A stretch of 64,000 nt of DNA from Humulus lupulus (GCF_963169125.1 NC_084796.1:213097948-213161947); one strand, 5' to 3'. Counted from the stretch's first letter, positions 12,845-25,636 are shown. Program-made: numbers and translations. Notes: generated by a model from the sequence alone, not told the origin.

Positions 12845-15116
12845 TGTAATGCCCCGGATTCTCTATTATGGTTAACGGCCGGGTTAGTGGGCCGGGAGGG
12901 CCATAATTGTTTAATTACGCCATTAAATGTGTGTATGCATGTTTATGAAAATTATATTATAATATAATGTTAATTGTATGCATGTCAATGACATATGTTG
13001 AGACCACATTATGATGTGGGTTTGTTCGAGCTATTCGACATGAGACGATCGTAGATTATTGATTAGCGGTTTAGTCACAACGGGATTAAGTGTCGGGACT
13101 TGGGTTGAGTCTCGGGGTGATTTTGGTGATTAGAGCGTTACTGGGAGATAAAGGGTAACGGGATGTGAATTATTGGTGTTTGAGATTATTGAGAATAGCG
13201 GGAATTGGAGAGCATTAATTATGATTAACGAGATAGGAGGGAAGTACCAAAAATGCCCTTAGGAGCCTTTAGAAAGTATTAAATGACCTAGGGGTAAAAT
13301 GGACATTTCACCCCTAGGATAGATATAACCCTTGTTGGCTGAGAAAATGAAGGAAAAACAGAGTACACTTTAGAGTTCTCCCGTACCTTCTTCTCCTCAC
13401 TGTTCTTTGTGGTTTTTGAACCAATTTTGAGGATTCAAGCTTAGGAAGCAAGCCTTGGGAGTTTGGGAGTGTGTTCCATCATTGAAGGCCATCATAAGCC
13501 AAGCTTTGGGTAAGTTTCTAACCATGGTTTCTCTGGTTTGCTCTGTTTTGGTTTTGTTTTGCAGCTGAGTTTCCTAGGATGAATTCATGGTATTGTTGGG
13601 AGTTTTGGCTAGGGTTCCCATGCTTGTGATGTTTGGGGTGTGTTAGGATGGTTTTTGGGTTTATTTGGCATCAAGAATAGGCTTTGGAAGCTTGGAAATC
13701 GAGTTAGAATCGAATGAGATGAAGAAGGTCGGTTCAGGGGTGTTTGGGCCTGGAGGTAGCGCTACAGCGCCCACCCTAGGGCGCTATAGTGCTCCTCAGG
13801 AGGCTTTCTAGCGCTTGGGAGGTTCTATGTAGAGTGCTGTGGTGCTACGGGTTGAGCGCTGTAGCGCTACCCTGTTCCTTCCAAACCCCGTTTTGAGTGT
13901 TTTTAAGGGTTTTTGACTTGGGGTTTCAATCCTTAAGGCCCGGGATCGAATCTACTCACCGTGTGGGCATGATTCGGGGTCCCGAGGGTGGTGCTTAGGT
14001 TAAGACCCTATTATTGTGGATTCTCATTAATGAAGGTTATAATTGGTTGTGATTAGGTAACCGCTAAGGAACTAAAAGATCGATCGTTCTCAGGGGTCGT
14101 CTTTATCATATTTCTCGCTCGAACTTGAGGTAAGAAAACAGTGTATGAATACAGTTGCACCCTGTACAGGTATATGACATGCATGGTTTGATATTGGGGC
14201 ACGTTGGTTGATATATGTGAACGTGGATTGCATATTAAATGCTAATGAATGCTGATTACCTGTCTAAGACACTGACTAGTCAGGGACCGACTCTAAAGTC
14301 GATGATCACGCATTGAATGGCTCTATGGCATTAATGCGGGACCGGCCCTAAGGTCAATGAACTTATAAGCGCTTGCCTGGTCTACGACCAGAAGACTATA
14401 GCCAAGGTATATGACCCCGGTGACCGTTTGTCGAGTGGCTAAGGGACGTTGTCCATAGCTACGACTCTAGAGTCGTGAGGAAGGTTATGTTGGTGACTAT
14501 TCACCTTGCACCTGTCCTAAACAAGCTTATGAAAGAAATCGCCTGTCAGTTAAGCCCTGGTGACTCTATCGTCACATGGCTAGAGGGAGCGATGCTCATT
14601 ATTGTGACTTTTGGCTTATGTCACCTATTTGTCGGACTGATAGTCCTGAATGGTTATTATGATCGTTGTTGATATTATATCATGTTTTATTATGTTTTCT
14701 TGCTGGGCCTTGGCTCATGGGTGCTATGTGGTGCAGGTAAAGGAAAGGAAAAGGTTGGCCAGCCTTGAGCGGAGAGCTTGGGCGATGTGATGTACATACA
14801 GGGCCGCTTGACCGCCACGGTCAAGGAGTTCTCAGAGGGACTAGGGGTTTACCCTATTTTTGCCGCTTAGGCCGGCGGGGATTGTAAATTTGGAACTGTA
14901 GCGACTCTTTTGTATTACGAACCACTTGTAAATATTTTGAAAGGCTCATGAGCAGTTTGTTTACTTAATAAAATGCACCCTTTCCTTTTTGCTGGTTTTT
15001 CACCTTAACCTGATAATAACACTTAGATCACGTTTTTAACCAAAGGACTCGGGTAGCGGGTCAAATTTCCGGTTCACCGTTCACCGTAACTGTTCTGGGG
15101 TAACCAGGGCGTTACA
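12845..15116 (+). mobile_element. Solo LTR 4, TGTAAC...GTTACA family (2272 bp)
   Basis: It begins TGTAATGCCCC and ends CAGGGCGTTACA. The 5-bp duplication GGTTC is perfect at 12840-12844 and 15117-15121. It shares 'ttgctgggccttggctcatg' with the other copies. It sits between gag and protease of element A and has no coding domain. Confidence 0.9.
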
Positions 15117-15774
15117 GGTTCTCCCTACGAGCCTGAACCATGAGCTCCGAAGTAGCAGAGGGTTGAAACTCAACCCATCACTTTTACAGAAGAGGATGCG
15201 TCACACGTCCAGTTTCCACATAACGACCCCCTGGTCATCACACTTCAGCTCACAAACAGGAGGGTACGCAGTCCTGGTTGATAACGGAAGATCTGTTAAT
15301 ATCCTTTACAAAGCCACTCTAGAAAAGATGGGACTCATGCTTCGAGATTTGAATGCCTGTGCAACCATGTTGTACGAATTTTCTAGAGAAGGGATTGCTT
15401 GTACGGGATCCATTGAACTCCCTGTAACCTTGGGAGACTATCCAGTCTCGATAACCAGGATGATGGAGTTCGTGGTGGTGGATGCCCCATCGGCCTACAA
15501 CGTATTCCTCGGGAGACCAGCCCTGATTGGGCTGGGGGTAGTATCGTCTATTAGGCATTTGGCCATCAAGTTCCCGACGTCTAGTGGCATCGGGACGTTG
15601 AAGGGAGACCAGCTCGCAGGAAGGGAATGCTACAACATTTTTGTGAAAGGAAAAAACCAAATAAGTGCACAGACGCTTGTGGTCATTCAAGAGATGGACG
15701 GATTCGTCTTCGAGATAGAAGAAGAAATCGACCCTAGAGTTGAAGAAATGGCCCATCTCAGCTTGAATAAGTAG
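15117..15774 (+). pseudogene. Element A aspartic protease domain
   Basis: This is the longest intact pol frame of element A (about 203 codons, stop at 15772-15774). The retropepsin active-site strand reads YAVLVDNGRSVNIL, where Tat proteases usually have VLVDxGSSxNIL. The Asp is kept but neighbouring residues have changed. Downstream NVFLGRPALIGLGVVSSIRHLAIKFPTSSGIGTLKGDQ is the typical plant gypsy flap and second-strand region. The N-terminal junction with gag was disrupted by solo LTR 4. The protein would cleave Gag-Pol, but this copy is surely non-functional. Confidence 0.85.
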
Positions 15775-16253
15775 AGCTCGATGAGAAAGATACCATGAGG
15801 GTGTTAAAAATAGGAAAAAATCTTTCTGAAAGTGCAAGATAGCAATTAACTTGCTTTTTGAAAGAAAACCAGGACGTATTTGCATGGTTGCACTCAGATA
15901 TGGTGGGGATTATTCTGAATGTTATAAGTCATGCACTCAATATTGATAAGAGCTTCCCCCCGAAGCAACAAAAATGAAGGCTCTTGGACGACGACAGAAA
16001 GAAAGCCCTAAAAGAGGAGGTCGAGAGGTTAAAAGCAAATTGATTTATTCGGGATGCTTTTTATCCCGATTGGATAGCCAATCCTGTGCTGGTCCCGAAA
16101 CCCAATGGCAAATGACGAACTTTCATCGACTATTCGGACCTCAACAAGGCATGCCCCAAGGGCTGCTTTCCCTTGCCTCGAATCAACCAGCTCGTAGATG
16201 CCACTGTAGGCCACGGCATCATGTCATTCATGGATGCTTATTATGGATATAAC
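15775..16253 (+). pseudogene. Element A reverse transcriptase, N-terminal part
   Basis: In changing frames it encodes RKKALKEEVERLKA, FIRDAFYPDWIANPVLVPKPNG, DLNKACPKGCFPLPRINQLVDATVGH and SFMDAYYGYN, the fingers and first palm motif of gypsy RT (catalytic D in FMDAY). Stops and single-base shifts are scattered through it. The frame is cut at 16253 by a copia-like solo LTR and continues at 18156. Confidence 0.85.
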
Positions 16254-18155
16254 TGTTAGGAGTGTGTCCTAAAAGCATGTAAAAGACATTTGTTTTTCTG
16301 TGAATAAATAAATACAATGGTTTATTATTGTTGTTATATTTAGATTGTTAAATTATTGTTTGAATAATTTTGTAAATATCAGAAAAATTCCATATTCATT
16401 ATTGAGGATGTGATCTTGTATTAGTACGAGAGAATTAAGATCACATGAATGAATAAAAATAGTCAACAACAACAAATTAAAGTTACGAAATTCTTTAATT
16501 GGGGTTGTAAGTGCGGTTTACTGAGTATCATAATGATACAAATAATCTAGATTCGGATTATTGATTTGGTAAGACATCTCGATAAAGGTGCTTTATATTA
16601 TATGATTATATATGACATGGACATATATGAATTAAAGTCTTTATCCAAAAACCATTTAACAATAAAGACTTGTAATTCATATCATAACTGATGATCATTT
16701 ATACATCAACCTAAATCCTGAATGTTCATGAACTCTTGTTCATGTTTATTAAATCTTTTGATTCATTCGTTAAGGTCTCTTCATAGAATGAGGCTAATGA
16801 CTTTTGTTTTGGAGATTTAATATCATGGATGGCTGGGAACATGTATCAACAATAAGGAATCTAATCTTTCCTAACAGATCGTATATTAGTTCCCTTAAGG
16901 GTTAATTCTGGAACTAAATAATTTTGAGCTCAAATCTATAATTAGATTATAGATTAATTATTCACTAGTAAATTAATGGTACTTAAGGAATAAGAAGTAA
17001 ATTAGAAAGGTAAAATGGTAATTCTTCCATTCTAATTTATGAACTAATTAATTAGAGGGTAGAACTATTGTAAGATGGTTATATCAATGGACGAGTTAAG
17101 ATAAGATTTCTGTAAAAGTATATCTATAACATAAAGAGTGCAATTCTGAATTTATAGTGGAGAAATATCTGAATTAATAAATTAACTATTATAATTAAAG
17201 AGTTTAATTATTTAGTTTCAATTTATTGGAGCTTAATGTTATAAGTCCATGGTCACCGAAATGGCTCAAACAAACACTGACAAAGGTAAATACAAAAATG
17301 GAAAAATGACTTATTTGATAAGTAAAATATTTTTCTATGCATCAAACATAATTATTGTATAATTATGTGTAATTAATTAATTAATTGATTTAACAAAAAT
17401 ATAACTAATTTTGAATTAATTTATTTTTGGGATTTTTAGTATTTAAATAATAAGAAAAAAATTGGGAAAAATCACATGCCATCCCTGGCATGTGGTACAC
17501 GTGTGGCACAGTGCACAGTCACTGTGCTACATGCATAAGAGACTCTGAGCAGTTTCTTGGTTCCACAATTTTAGTTATTTAAATATTAAATAAATAATGA
17601 GATATTGTAATATGATTAAAATATTATTATATAAACAAAATCTGATAACTGATTAGTTATTTTCAAATTGTTTAAAATAACTAATATTTTATTTTTAATA
17701 TATTGTATATATTAAATATAGGATATCCATTTTTCAGAACGTAGCTATTCAGGGATAGAAAAATATCTTGAAATCTCTCTTAGAGAAAGAGAATAGTGAT
17801 ACATACAAAATTCACTGTTCTTCACAAAACCTAGGTCCAAACTTTATTAGATCTCATGTGTTGAGAACATCTAATAAATAGATTTTTCCTATTATTTGTA
17901 TAGCGAGCCCACACTCGTTCTTTGTGTGCTGAGAACATTTTGGAAGATCTTGGTGTAAGATCTCAAGGATTTTGCCATACAAAAAGATAGCAGCAAGGAA
18001 GGACCTGAGGTATTTTTTTTCTATTCATGTATTTGATTCAATATATATATATATGCATGTGAAGAAGTAGATCTAGAAATCTTATGGGATTAAATTAACA
18101 ATTTGATTGTTGTTCCGCTGCATATAATCTCTGATTTGATCAATAAAAACCAACA
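16254..18155 (+). mobile_element. Solo LTR, copia-like (1902 bp), inside RT of element A
   Basis: It begins TGTTAGGAGTGTGTCC and ends 'ccaaca', flanked by the perfect 5-bp duplication ATAAC (16249-16253 and 18156-18160). Near the 3' end 'ttgttccgctgcatataatc' is typical of plant Ty1/copia LTR ends, so the class is inferred. It is AT-rich, has no coding domain, and splits the RT palm exactly between YGYN and QISMHAP. Confidence 0.85.
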
Positions 18156-18639
18156 ATAACCAGATTTCCATGCATGCACCTGACCAAGAACATATGAACT
18201 TTGTAATTGAAAAGTGACTGTACTGCTACAACGTCATGCCTTTCGAGCTCAAAAATGCTGAAGCCACATACCAAAGACTAGTAAATAGGATGTTTGCTGA
18301 GAAAATAGGGAATAACATGGAATTTTATGTGGATTATATGTTAGTCAAATCCAAACATAACAATAACCATGTAGATTATCTCGTTGAATGTTTTGTCGTA
18401 CTTCGGAAATACAACACGAAACTTAACCCACAAAAATGCTCATTCAGAGTATCTTCGGGTAAGTTCCTTGGATTCATAGTAAATGCTCGGGGTATAGAGC
18501 CTAATCCCGACAAGATCAAAGCTTTAATAGACATGCCATCACCTCAAAAACATAAAGATCTCCAGAGTTTAACTGGACGAATGGCGGCCTTAAGTAGGTT
18601 TATCACAAAATCTACTAATTGATGCCTTCCATTCTTTAA
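18156..18639 (+). pseudogene. Element A reverse transcriptase, C-terminal part
   Basis: It resumes with QISMHAPDQEHMNFVI and then LYCYNVMPFELKNAEATYQRLVNRMF. The active-site box reads FYVDYMLVKSK, where the family motif YVDD (kept in element C) has become YVDY, removing the second catalytic Asp. KLNPQKCSF and GKFLGFIVNARGIEPNPDKI of the thumb follow. The frame stops at 18620-18622. The copy is catalytically dead. Confidence 0.88.
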
Positions 18640-19167
18640 TCTTTTAAGAGGGGCAACAAGTTTGAGTGGTCGGATGAGTGTGAACTCGCATTTCAGAATC
18701 TTAAGAAACACCTTGCCGAACCACTGATCTTGTCTAAATCGATCACATGAGAAGTTTTGTACTTATACCTCGCCACAACCGAGCACGCTATTAGTGCAGT
18801 ACTAGTACGGGAGGATAAGAACATACAAAAACCTGTATATTACGTCAGCAAAAGATTACTGGGGGCAGAATTAAGATACCCATTAATGGAGAAACTGGCT
18901 TTGTGCCTGATGCACGCATCTCGAAAGCTCCAACCCTATTTCCAAGCACATCCTATTCATGTGTTAATTGACTAGCCACTGAGGCAGGATTTATCTAAGC
19001 CTGAAGCATTTGGAAGACTATTGAATTGGGTTGTCGAGCTCGAACAGTCCAATATTACCTATCATCCTAGAACAACAGTCAAAGGACAAGCCCTGGCAGA
19101 TTTCATTGTCAAATGCACAGAGCTCTCCAACGAGGAAGTCATAACCCCAGCTCGCGAGCTATGAAGA
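18640..19167 (+). pseudogene. Element A first RNase H-like domain
   Basis: From 18757 the frame reads YLATTEHAISAVLVRED...KPVYYVSKRLLGAELRYPLMEKLALCL, aligned with the usual gypsy RNase H. The first strand lacks the catalytic Asp of the DAS motif (TEH here and also in element C), as is typical of Tat elements, where the original RNase H has decayed. The frame ends with stop codon at 18973-18975 and continues in pieces up to the second RNase H. Confidence 0.8.
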
Positions 19168-19560
19168 CTTTATGTCGATGGATCTTCCAATGAAAATGGA
19201 TCGGGGGTAGGGATCATTCTAATCACCCCAATAGGAAATCGCTTCCACTCGACACTAAGGTTTGGCTTTGAGGCATCAAACAACAAGGCTGAATACGAGG
19301 CGTTATTAGCAGGACTTCGAATAGTCATCGAGCTCAAAGCAAAGCCATACATTACTATAGCGTATCATAGCTAGTTTTTAACCAAGTCCTGGGGGAATAT
19401 TAGGCTCATGGTATAAAAATGGTCGCTTACCTAGAGAAGGTAAAAGCAGCACTTGGAGGGTTTGAGTTCTACGCTATAGACAAGTCCCCCGAGAGCAAAA
19501 TTCAAATGCAGACACATTGGCTAGGCTCGCCATGACTAACGAAGTCGATACACTTAACAT
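19168..19560 (+). pseudogene. Element A second RNase H (aRH type)
   Basis: It encodes LYVDGSSNENGSGVGIIL (catalytic Asp in YVDGS), then FGFEASNNKAEYEALLAGLRI with the conserved Glu. This is the extra RNase H that marks the Tat lineage. After about codon 60 the frame is lost to stops and small indels. The equivalent region of element C (61662-62160) is longer and shows the SDSQLVVNKILGE block. Confidence 0.8.
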
Positions 19561-20830
19561 GGTTTTGGTATAATTTCTACTGACCCCAAGTATAAATTGA
19601 AAAGATATAAATATGATCGACTCACAACCCACCTGGATGACCCCAATAGTTGACTACCTCGAAACCGAAAGTCTCCCAGCAGACCGGAACGATGCTAGAA
19701 AGCTTATGTACCAAATACCAAGATATACTATTTTGGAAGGAAAATTGTACAAAAGGGGATACTCTACGCCATTACTTCGGTGTGTAACTCCTCCTGAGGA
19801 AAAAAAATATTTTGGAAGAAATCCATGAAGGATTTTGTGGAGATCACACTGGGGGGCATAGCTTGTCAAAAAAGGTGATTAGGCAAGGGTACTCCTGGTC
19901 AACAGTTAAGGCAGACTCGTTCGAGTACGTAAAACATTGTGATAAATGTCAACGATTTTCCTCAAAACCACGAGCTCCACCCACCAAGCTTACCATGATG
20001 AGCTCCCCATGGCCATTCGCGATATGGGAAATTGACCTATTAGGCTCCTTGCCAACTGGAAAAGGTGGAATAAGGTATGCTATAGTCGCAGTGGATTATT
20101 TCAAAAAATGGACCGAAGTTAAACCCTTGGCCACCATTACCTCGAAGAAAGTCCTAGATTTCTTAGTAAAAAATATCATCTGCAGATATGGGACCCAGTT
20201 CGACAGTGATTTGTTTACACAATTCTGCGGAAAAAAAATGGGATAATAAAGAGTTTTTCCTCCATGGCCAATCCCCAGGAAAATGGCCAGGTCGAAGCAG
20301 TCAATAAAACCTTAAAGAGTTCCATGAAGAAAGGGGAGATGGCCAAAGGAACTGCCTTGAGTCTTGTGGGCTTATAGAACCATGGTAAGAACTTCAAACG
20401 GGCATACCCCCTTCTCCCTGGATAATGGATACGAGGCCATGTTGCCTATCAAGTTTGAAGTCCCAACTATGAGGCGCGATGCATATGATCAGGCCTCGAA
20501 CCAATCCCAGCTTGAAGAAAGTATGGACTTCATTGAAGAAAGACGAGACGAAGCCTGGTTGAAAAATGCTACATACCAGCAACGAGCTACTAGATATTTC
20601 AACAAGAAGGTCCGACATAGGAAATTTGGATTGGGAGACTTGGTGCTAATGCGCGTGTTTTTAGCCACGTGAGACCTGTCTGCTGGGGTACTTGGTCCTA
20701 ATTGGGAGGGACCCTATCAGATCGAGTCCATTATTCGACCTGGAGTATATAAGTTGGCGAGGCTAAACAGAGGATTGGTTCCGCGAGCTTGGAATGGTGA
20801 ACATCTACAACGTTATTATCAGTATTGTAG
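19561..20830 (+). pseudogene. Element A integrase
   Basis: Zinc-binding residues are present: a DHTGGH stretch followed by KHCDKCQRF. The core begins IWEIDLLGSLPTGKGG with the first catalytic Asp kept. About 30 bp are missing between NIICRYG and TQFDSD compared with element C, which removes the part that should hold the second catalytic Asp. WAYRT and YEAMLPIKFEVPTMRRDAYDQ follow, then the GPYQIES and VYKLARLN C-terminal domain. The family stop after YYQ has mutated to a Tyr codon near 20826. Two further frameshifts are present. Confidence 0.85.
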
Positions 20831-21090
20831 GAATGATGTTTTCATTTTAACCAAGCATGTATTGGATTTTTTTCTTTTTATCAATAAAGTATTAAATTTC
20901 GTTCAAAAGTTGTATTTTTTATTGTTATACTTTTTTGCAAACCCTCAAAATTCAATAACCTAAGATCGCAATCATTGGATATTAAGGGGGCATAAGTGGT
21001 ATATAATCATACCATAGGCTTGAAAAAACATAACATAAATAAAAAGTAACGCGAACTAAAAATGTCTAGATTATTAACCCGACATGAAGA

Positions 21091-21222
21091 AAGTAATAAG
21101 TGTATGGATCATTAACCAAACACGCGATCTAAAAATGTTTGGATTATTAACCAGATGTGAAGTAATAAGTGTATGGATCATGAACCAAACAAGTGAGCTA
21201 AACAAGTTTGGAACAAACCAGC
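21091..21222 (+). repeat. Two-copy tandem repeat (period about 69 bp) in the integrase-antisense ORF spacer of element A
   Basis: The block 'aagtaataagtgtatggatc' starts at 21091 and again at 21160, each followed by a similar 'accaaacangngancta' segment. Element C has a comparable tandem array at 58849-59013 in the same spacer. Confidence 0.75.
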
Positions 21223-21779
21223 AAAACCTAACCGACAGTAAAAAAGTTGGAATTCTAGATAAACCAACTGTAAACTGAGTCAAAAATAGGGTTGGATATT
21301 TTCGTAAACAAGTTTCGACCTCACAACCTTGAGGCCATACTCAAGGACAAGGAAAAGTAACTGGAAAAGCGAAATATAACTAGACTAATAAGACTACACA
21401 CCAATTAAGTATTTTTCAAATACATGGTAAAAGTAAAGTTCGGCCTTGACAATAACGAAGTCAAATATGGATATTTTGAATAAACTGTGCATGAATGCAT
21501 TGAAATTCGAGCTTAAATCCAATACATATTTGTACGAATAAACAAGTATAAAAGCAGGCCCTTAATGATAATGTGCTCGAAATATTCTGATCCAGAAATA
21601 TAGTGCATAATATTAAGGCAAAAAGATAAAGGTTAAACAAAGTGCATAAAGATTTTCGAGCTAGAAAATTGAGAGCATAACAATTACTATTGATATAAAG
21701 TCGTAAGATAATTAAATAGCTCTAAATCAAGCTGTAAATTTTCACTGGCCCGAGAGCATAAAAAAACATATATAATTAC

Positions 21780-24700
21780 AAAAATTATAATGGGTCGTAG
21801 CCCATGATATTGGCTTCAAGGGTTAGATGCCTCTCCAACTGCAGCCCCAGAAGTCTTTGCTGCCTTTTCAGCTTCGAGCATGGCCTCTTCCTCCTCGAGT
21901 CGAGCCTGCCATTTCACGAGGAATTCAGTCTCTAGATTGGCAAGGAAGCTGGTGTCGAGGTCGGGGTTGTTGACCCAAATTCGATACATCGCCATGTCAA
22001 CGGTGCGATCCTTTTTGGTCTTAAACTCCTCAAGAAGACGAGCCTTCTCACCCTCAATAACTTTGAAGGTCATCTTCTTCTCCTCTTCCAGCTTGGCATT
22101 GAGTCCCCGAACCTCTTTGATTTCAGAGTTCCTGGCCTCGACCTCCTTCAAGGTCGCCTCTAGCTTTGATTCAATTTCGGGGATCTTCTAGACCTCTTTC
22201 AAAGTTGCTTCCAGGCTCGACTCGAGCTCGAAAATCCTCTTAATGGCCACATCACTTGCTGCAACCTCCAGATGAACTGCTTTGAGATCGTCCTTGAGCT
22301 TTAGCTTCCTAAGCCTCCTGCGCAAGTGCTCTGCTCACTGTAACCTCATTATTCAATAAGAAGTTATGTTGAACGAAGGATATGAATGCCTACACACAAA
22401 AATAAACATAGGTTAGCAAAGTACAACATAAGTTAGTACTAAATAAGAAGGTTAAAGAAAACTAACCGAGGAGAGAAGCTCGCCACCCTTGTCAAAAAGA
22501 GTGTTGGTATCTCGTCAGGAGGTCAGAAATTCCCATTGAGGGGCCCCGAGGTGGCTGATACTTTGACCCACGCGAGTCAAAGCATCAAAGCCTAGGTTGA
22601 ATCCATGAGTTCCAGCTGCACTATCAATCAAAAACTTAGGTACATGAGTTGAGATCGATAGTACTAAGTTTGTGATCGATAGGAAGCGTTTATGCACAAG
22701 AGTCTGGACCGTTCTTGCTTGGGCTGCAGGGATTTTCTGGATCGGTTGGGCAGCAGGAGGAGGCAGAATTTTGGGAGGTGTTGCGAGCTCAGTAGCTTTA
22801 TTCGGCCCGACCTTAGAAGATGCTATGAGTTCGGCAGCATGACTCAGATCCAAGGGAACCGAGGTCCGAGGGACCACCTCAGTCTTTTTAGACATTTTGT
22901 TGGGGCGACCTCCCTTCTGTGATGCTCTTTGGCGCTTGCTCGCCTTCGAGGCCATAGGCCTGTTGAGCACGTTAACCAAGTCTGAATCCATGTCACTTGA
23001 AAAACATAAAGATTGTACATGAGTAATTGAACAAGGGTTATTATAAGAAACAAGTCTCAAAGATAATAGAAACCTAACTTGTACTCTCAACCGAGCTTGA
23101 GCTCAGAGATCGAGAAATCCCCTTATCTTCAGACGACTCTAGTGGAGTCCCATCTCTATAGGGTGGATAGTCTCGAAAGATCCCTATAATCATTGGTGCC
23201 ATACTTTACGGCTACCCCATTAAGACTTTGTTTAGGTTATACATAGTCTGGTATTGTCCTAACCAACTAGCGAACCTACGGACTCTAAGGTCCACATGGA
23301 GTGGTCCAACACAACTTTACCTCCATCAATCGAGCTCATTGAGGCTCGTCGTGGGCGTCGTTGCCCGAGATGGCTCGATCATGATGACGGGTGGCAGAGG
23401 CACGGAATTGCAAGCCTGAGGTCCTCCTCCTCGGGGGAAGCTTAGCCATGGGGATTGGTACATCTTCCCACCTCTGATATTTTTGAATCCCCCAGTCATC
23501 AGTGGATTAGCCTTCATCTAAAAGGCCACAAGCTTGGAGCTTGTCTTCATGGAGAAGGTAAGCCAGGGACCTTCGATCATAAGGAAGCTGGAGAATGGTT
23601 TCCTTGTGTTCCGTAATAACTTTTGTTAGAGTGGGCAGTGGTAGTTGGCTACAGGCAAGAATAGAGTGAATATTGCGAGCTTGATTACTCAATGAAAAAT
23701 GGATAAAAGCATGTTGAAATACTTACGGATGCGTTGGAAGGAATAGAATTGGGAAGGAGCGAGCCCATCCGTCCAGTAGAATGCGGTCTTGAAGTTTGGA
23801 GGATGGTTTGGGATATCCTCGAATAGCCATTTCTCCTTCGGATAGCTTGATAAGTAGTGAATTCATCTCCTCTACGAGCTCGAGAAGGGTTGCTCTTGAG
23901 GCAGAAGAGATATAATATCTCTTATGCCGAAGGCCCTTTCCATTTCATCTCATGGTACAACGACTTGAGGGCTGACAAGACCCTAAAAGAGTTGGTCTGG
24001 AGCTGGAAGGGGGCGAGTCGGACGTAGTCCAAGAAATCCTTGAAGTAGGTCTTCAAGGGTAACAGAGCCCCAATCCTCATATGCTCGTGGCTCCAGGCGG
24101 CGAGTTTTATTTTACGGTTGGGATTGCCATCTCCTGAGGCATAGCAGCTCCTTTCATTTGAGGTCACTAGACGACACATCAGTGTACCAAAAATTTTAAG
24201 GCCATGGCATGCCAGTAACTCAGATATATGGCTGGTGGAATTGACCGAGCTTTAGTAGTGCTCAGCCTCAAAAAATTCCTCCTTCAAGGTGGGGACAGTG
24301 AGAATTTGGGAAGTGGATGGACGACATGATAAATGACAAGGCACTGGGTGGAAAGGGACTGTGACTTTAAGCTCGGGATCTAAGGGAATAGGTCTGATCT
24401 CGGGGTCTGGGATAGGACTAGCTGCCACTCAGAGTCTCTTCCTCTTTCTCTCTTCCACCTCGTCTATCTAACGTCGAAAATGGTCTCGTATGTCTTCTTG
24501 TTCACACCTCTCTTTGTGCTCATAGATCAGTTGCTGGTTTTGAGTGAGAGGTCACTCAGGACTAGGTGTTGATGGGTAATAAATGATAGTGAACTCGGGC
24601 CCCCACCGATTCTCAGAGTACTGCGAAATCTAACAAGGAAGAAAATGTGAGGTCCCATCATATAGAAAATCATAAGGAGATTATAATTTTGATAACTCGA

Positions 24701-25200
24701 GCTCAAAAGCTTGAGATAACAAGATTGCCTCAATCAAGACTGAAGGCTCAAAAGGGCGATGTCATTCTCAAACTATTGTAAAGTTCGGGCATCGAGGATG
24801 CACTCACGCGAGAGTGGGGATGTTAATACCAGTTTTAAAGACTCTCGGATTTTAAGGGGAAAAAGTTGGTAGTTACCCAAAAAGGTGATGTTTTCGGGAT
24901 TCATGCGTTTAAACCCTAAACCAAAACCCTATTTCTTAAGCTACACAAAACCCCCCATTACCAGAAAAACTCCAATTTTACACATTTCTACCCTAAATTT
25001 TTCTGTCTAAACCATGGTTCTAAACATGCCAAAATTACTCAAATCAGAAAACTTGCTTAGTGCAAGAATAAGGCCTTAAAAAACTGGTAAAAACTAGTGA
25101 AGATATTCTCACGAACAGATGAAGTACACGTAAAAAGAAAAGTAAGATAATCAAGAACACAAACTTACACAAAGTTGTTCGTGGATATTAGGAGATCGTC
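21780..25200 (-). pseudogene. Element A antisense reading frame (Transposase_28-like, coiled-coil C-terminus)
   Basis: It lies on the opposite strand to gag-pol. Reading leftward from about 24450, the fragments are: an Arg/Lys-rich segment; FFEAEHY; SHEHMRIGALLPLKTYFKDFLDYVRLAPFQLQTNSFRVLSALKSLYHEMKWKGPS (23922-24179); a Lys/Arg-rich SKASKRQRASQKGGRP segment (22515-23090); and a coiled coil of KAE/EEEK heptads ending ...DMAMYRIWVNNPDLDTSF (21816-22151). This matches the 'putative gypsy type transposon' domain (Transposase_28) frames of Tat elements, whose function is unknown. Splice donors (GTAAGT on the minus strand at 23721-23726 and 25163-25168) suggest introns. Stops and frameshifts break it. 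Confidence 0.75.
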
Positions 25201-25375
25201 GTATGAAGGAGCAATTGCAAGAACAATTTTATAGAACCAAAGGAGGAAAGGGAACTCTGTCTTTTGGGCTTAGAGAACATGCAAAGATAACCTTGAGTTT
25301 TTCTTTTCTCTATTTTTCTCTGGTTCGTGCTTTCTGAGGAGTAAAAATGGGAGTGATGAAGATGAAAAGGGTAAT

Positions 25376-25384
25376 TATATACCT
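25376..25384 (-). promoter_or_regulatory. Candidate TATA box of the element A antisense unit
   Basis: On the minus strand the sequence reads TATATAATT about 210 bp upstream of the conserved GTAAGT donor. Element C has TATATATA at the equivalent distance (55094-55101). This is prediction only. Confidence 0.4.
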
Positions 25385-25636
25385 CAATGGGGATGTCAAG
25401 GGTCGAAATAATTGGGGCCCTTGATTTGAGTTAAATGAGGATCTGAAGGATCACATTTAAATGTATACAATGGCAGCAAAAAGGTCCTAGGAAAGGACAT
25501 GTGCATAAATAGGGAGTACTTGGGTACTCTTGGTGTGCAATCCTCGAGTGACGAGTGTCCATACTCGAGTGTGGTAGGTGGCACGTTTTTTGAAAGGTGA
25601 AGTTCAAAAGTTTCCTTCGCATAGGATTCGAACCAA

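Noticed and set aside
15319..15885. 188-codon minus-strand frame
   Set aside because: It is a shadow of the element A protease, whose plus-strand translation matches the family.
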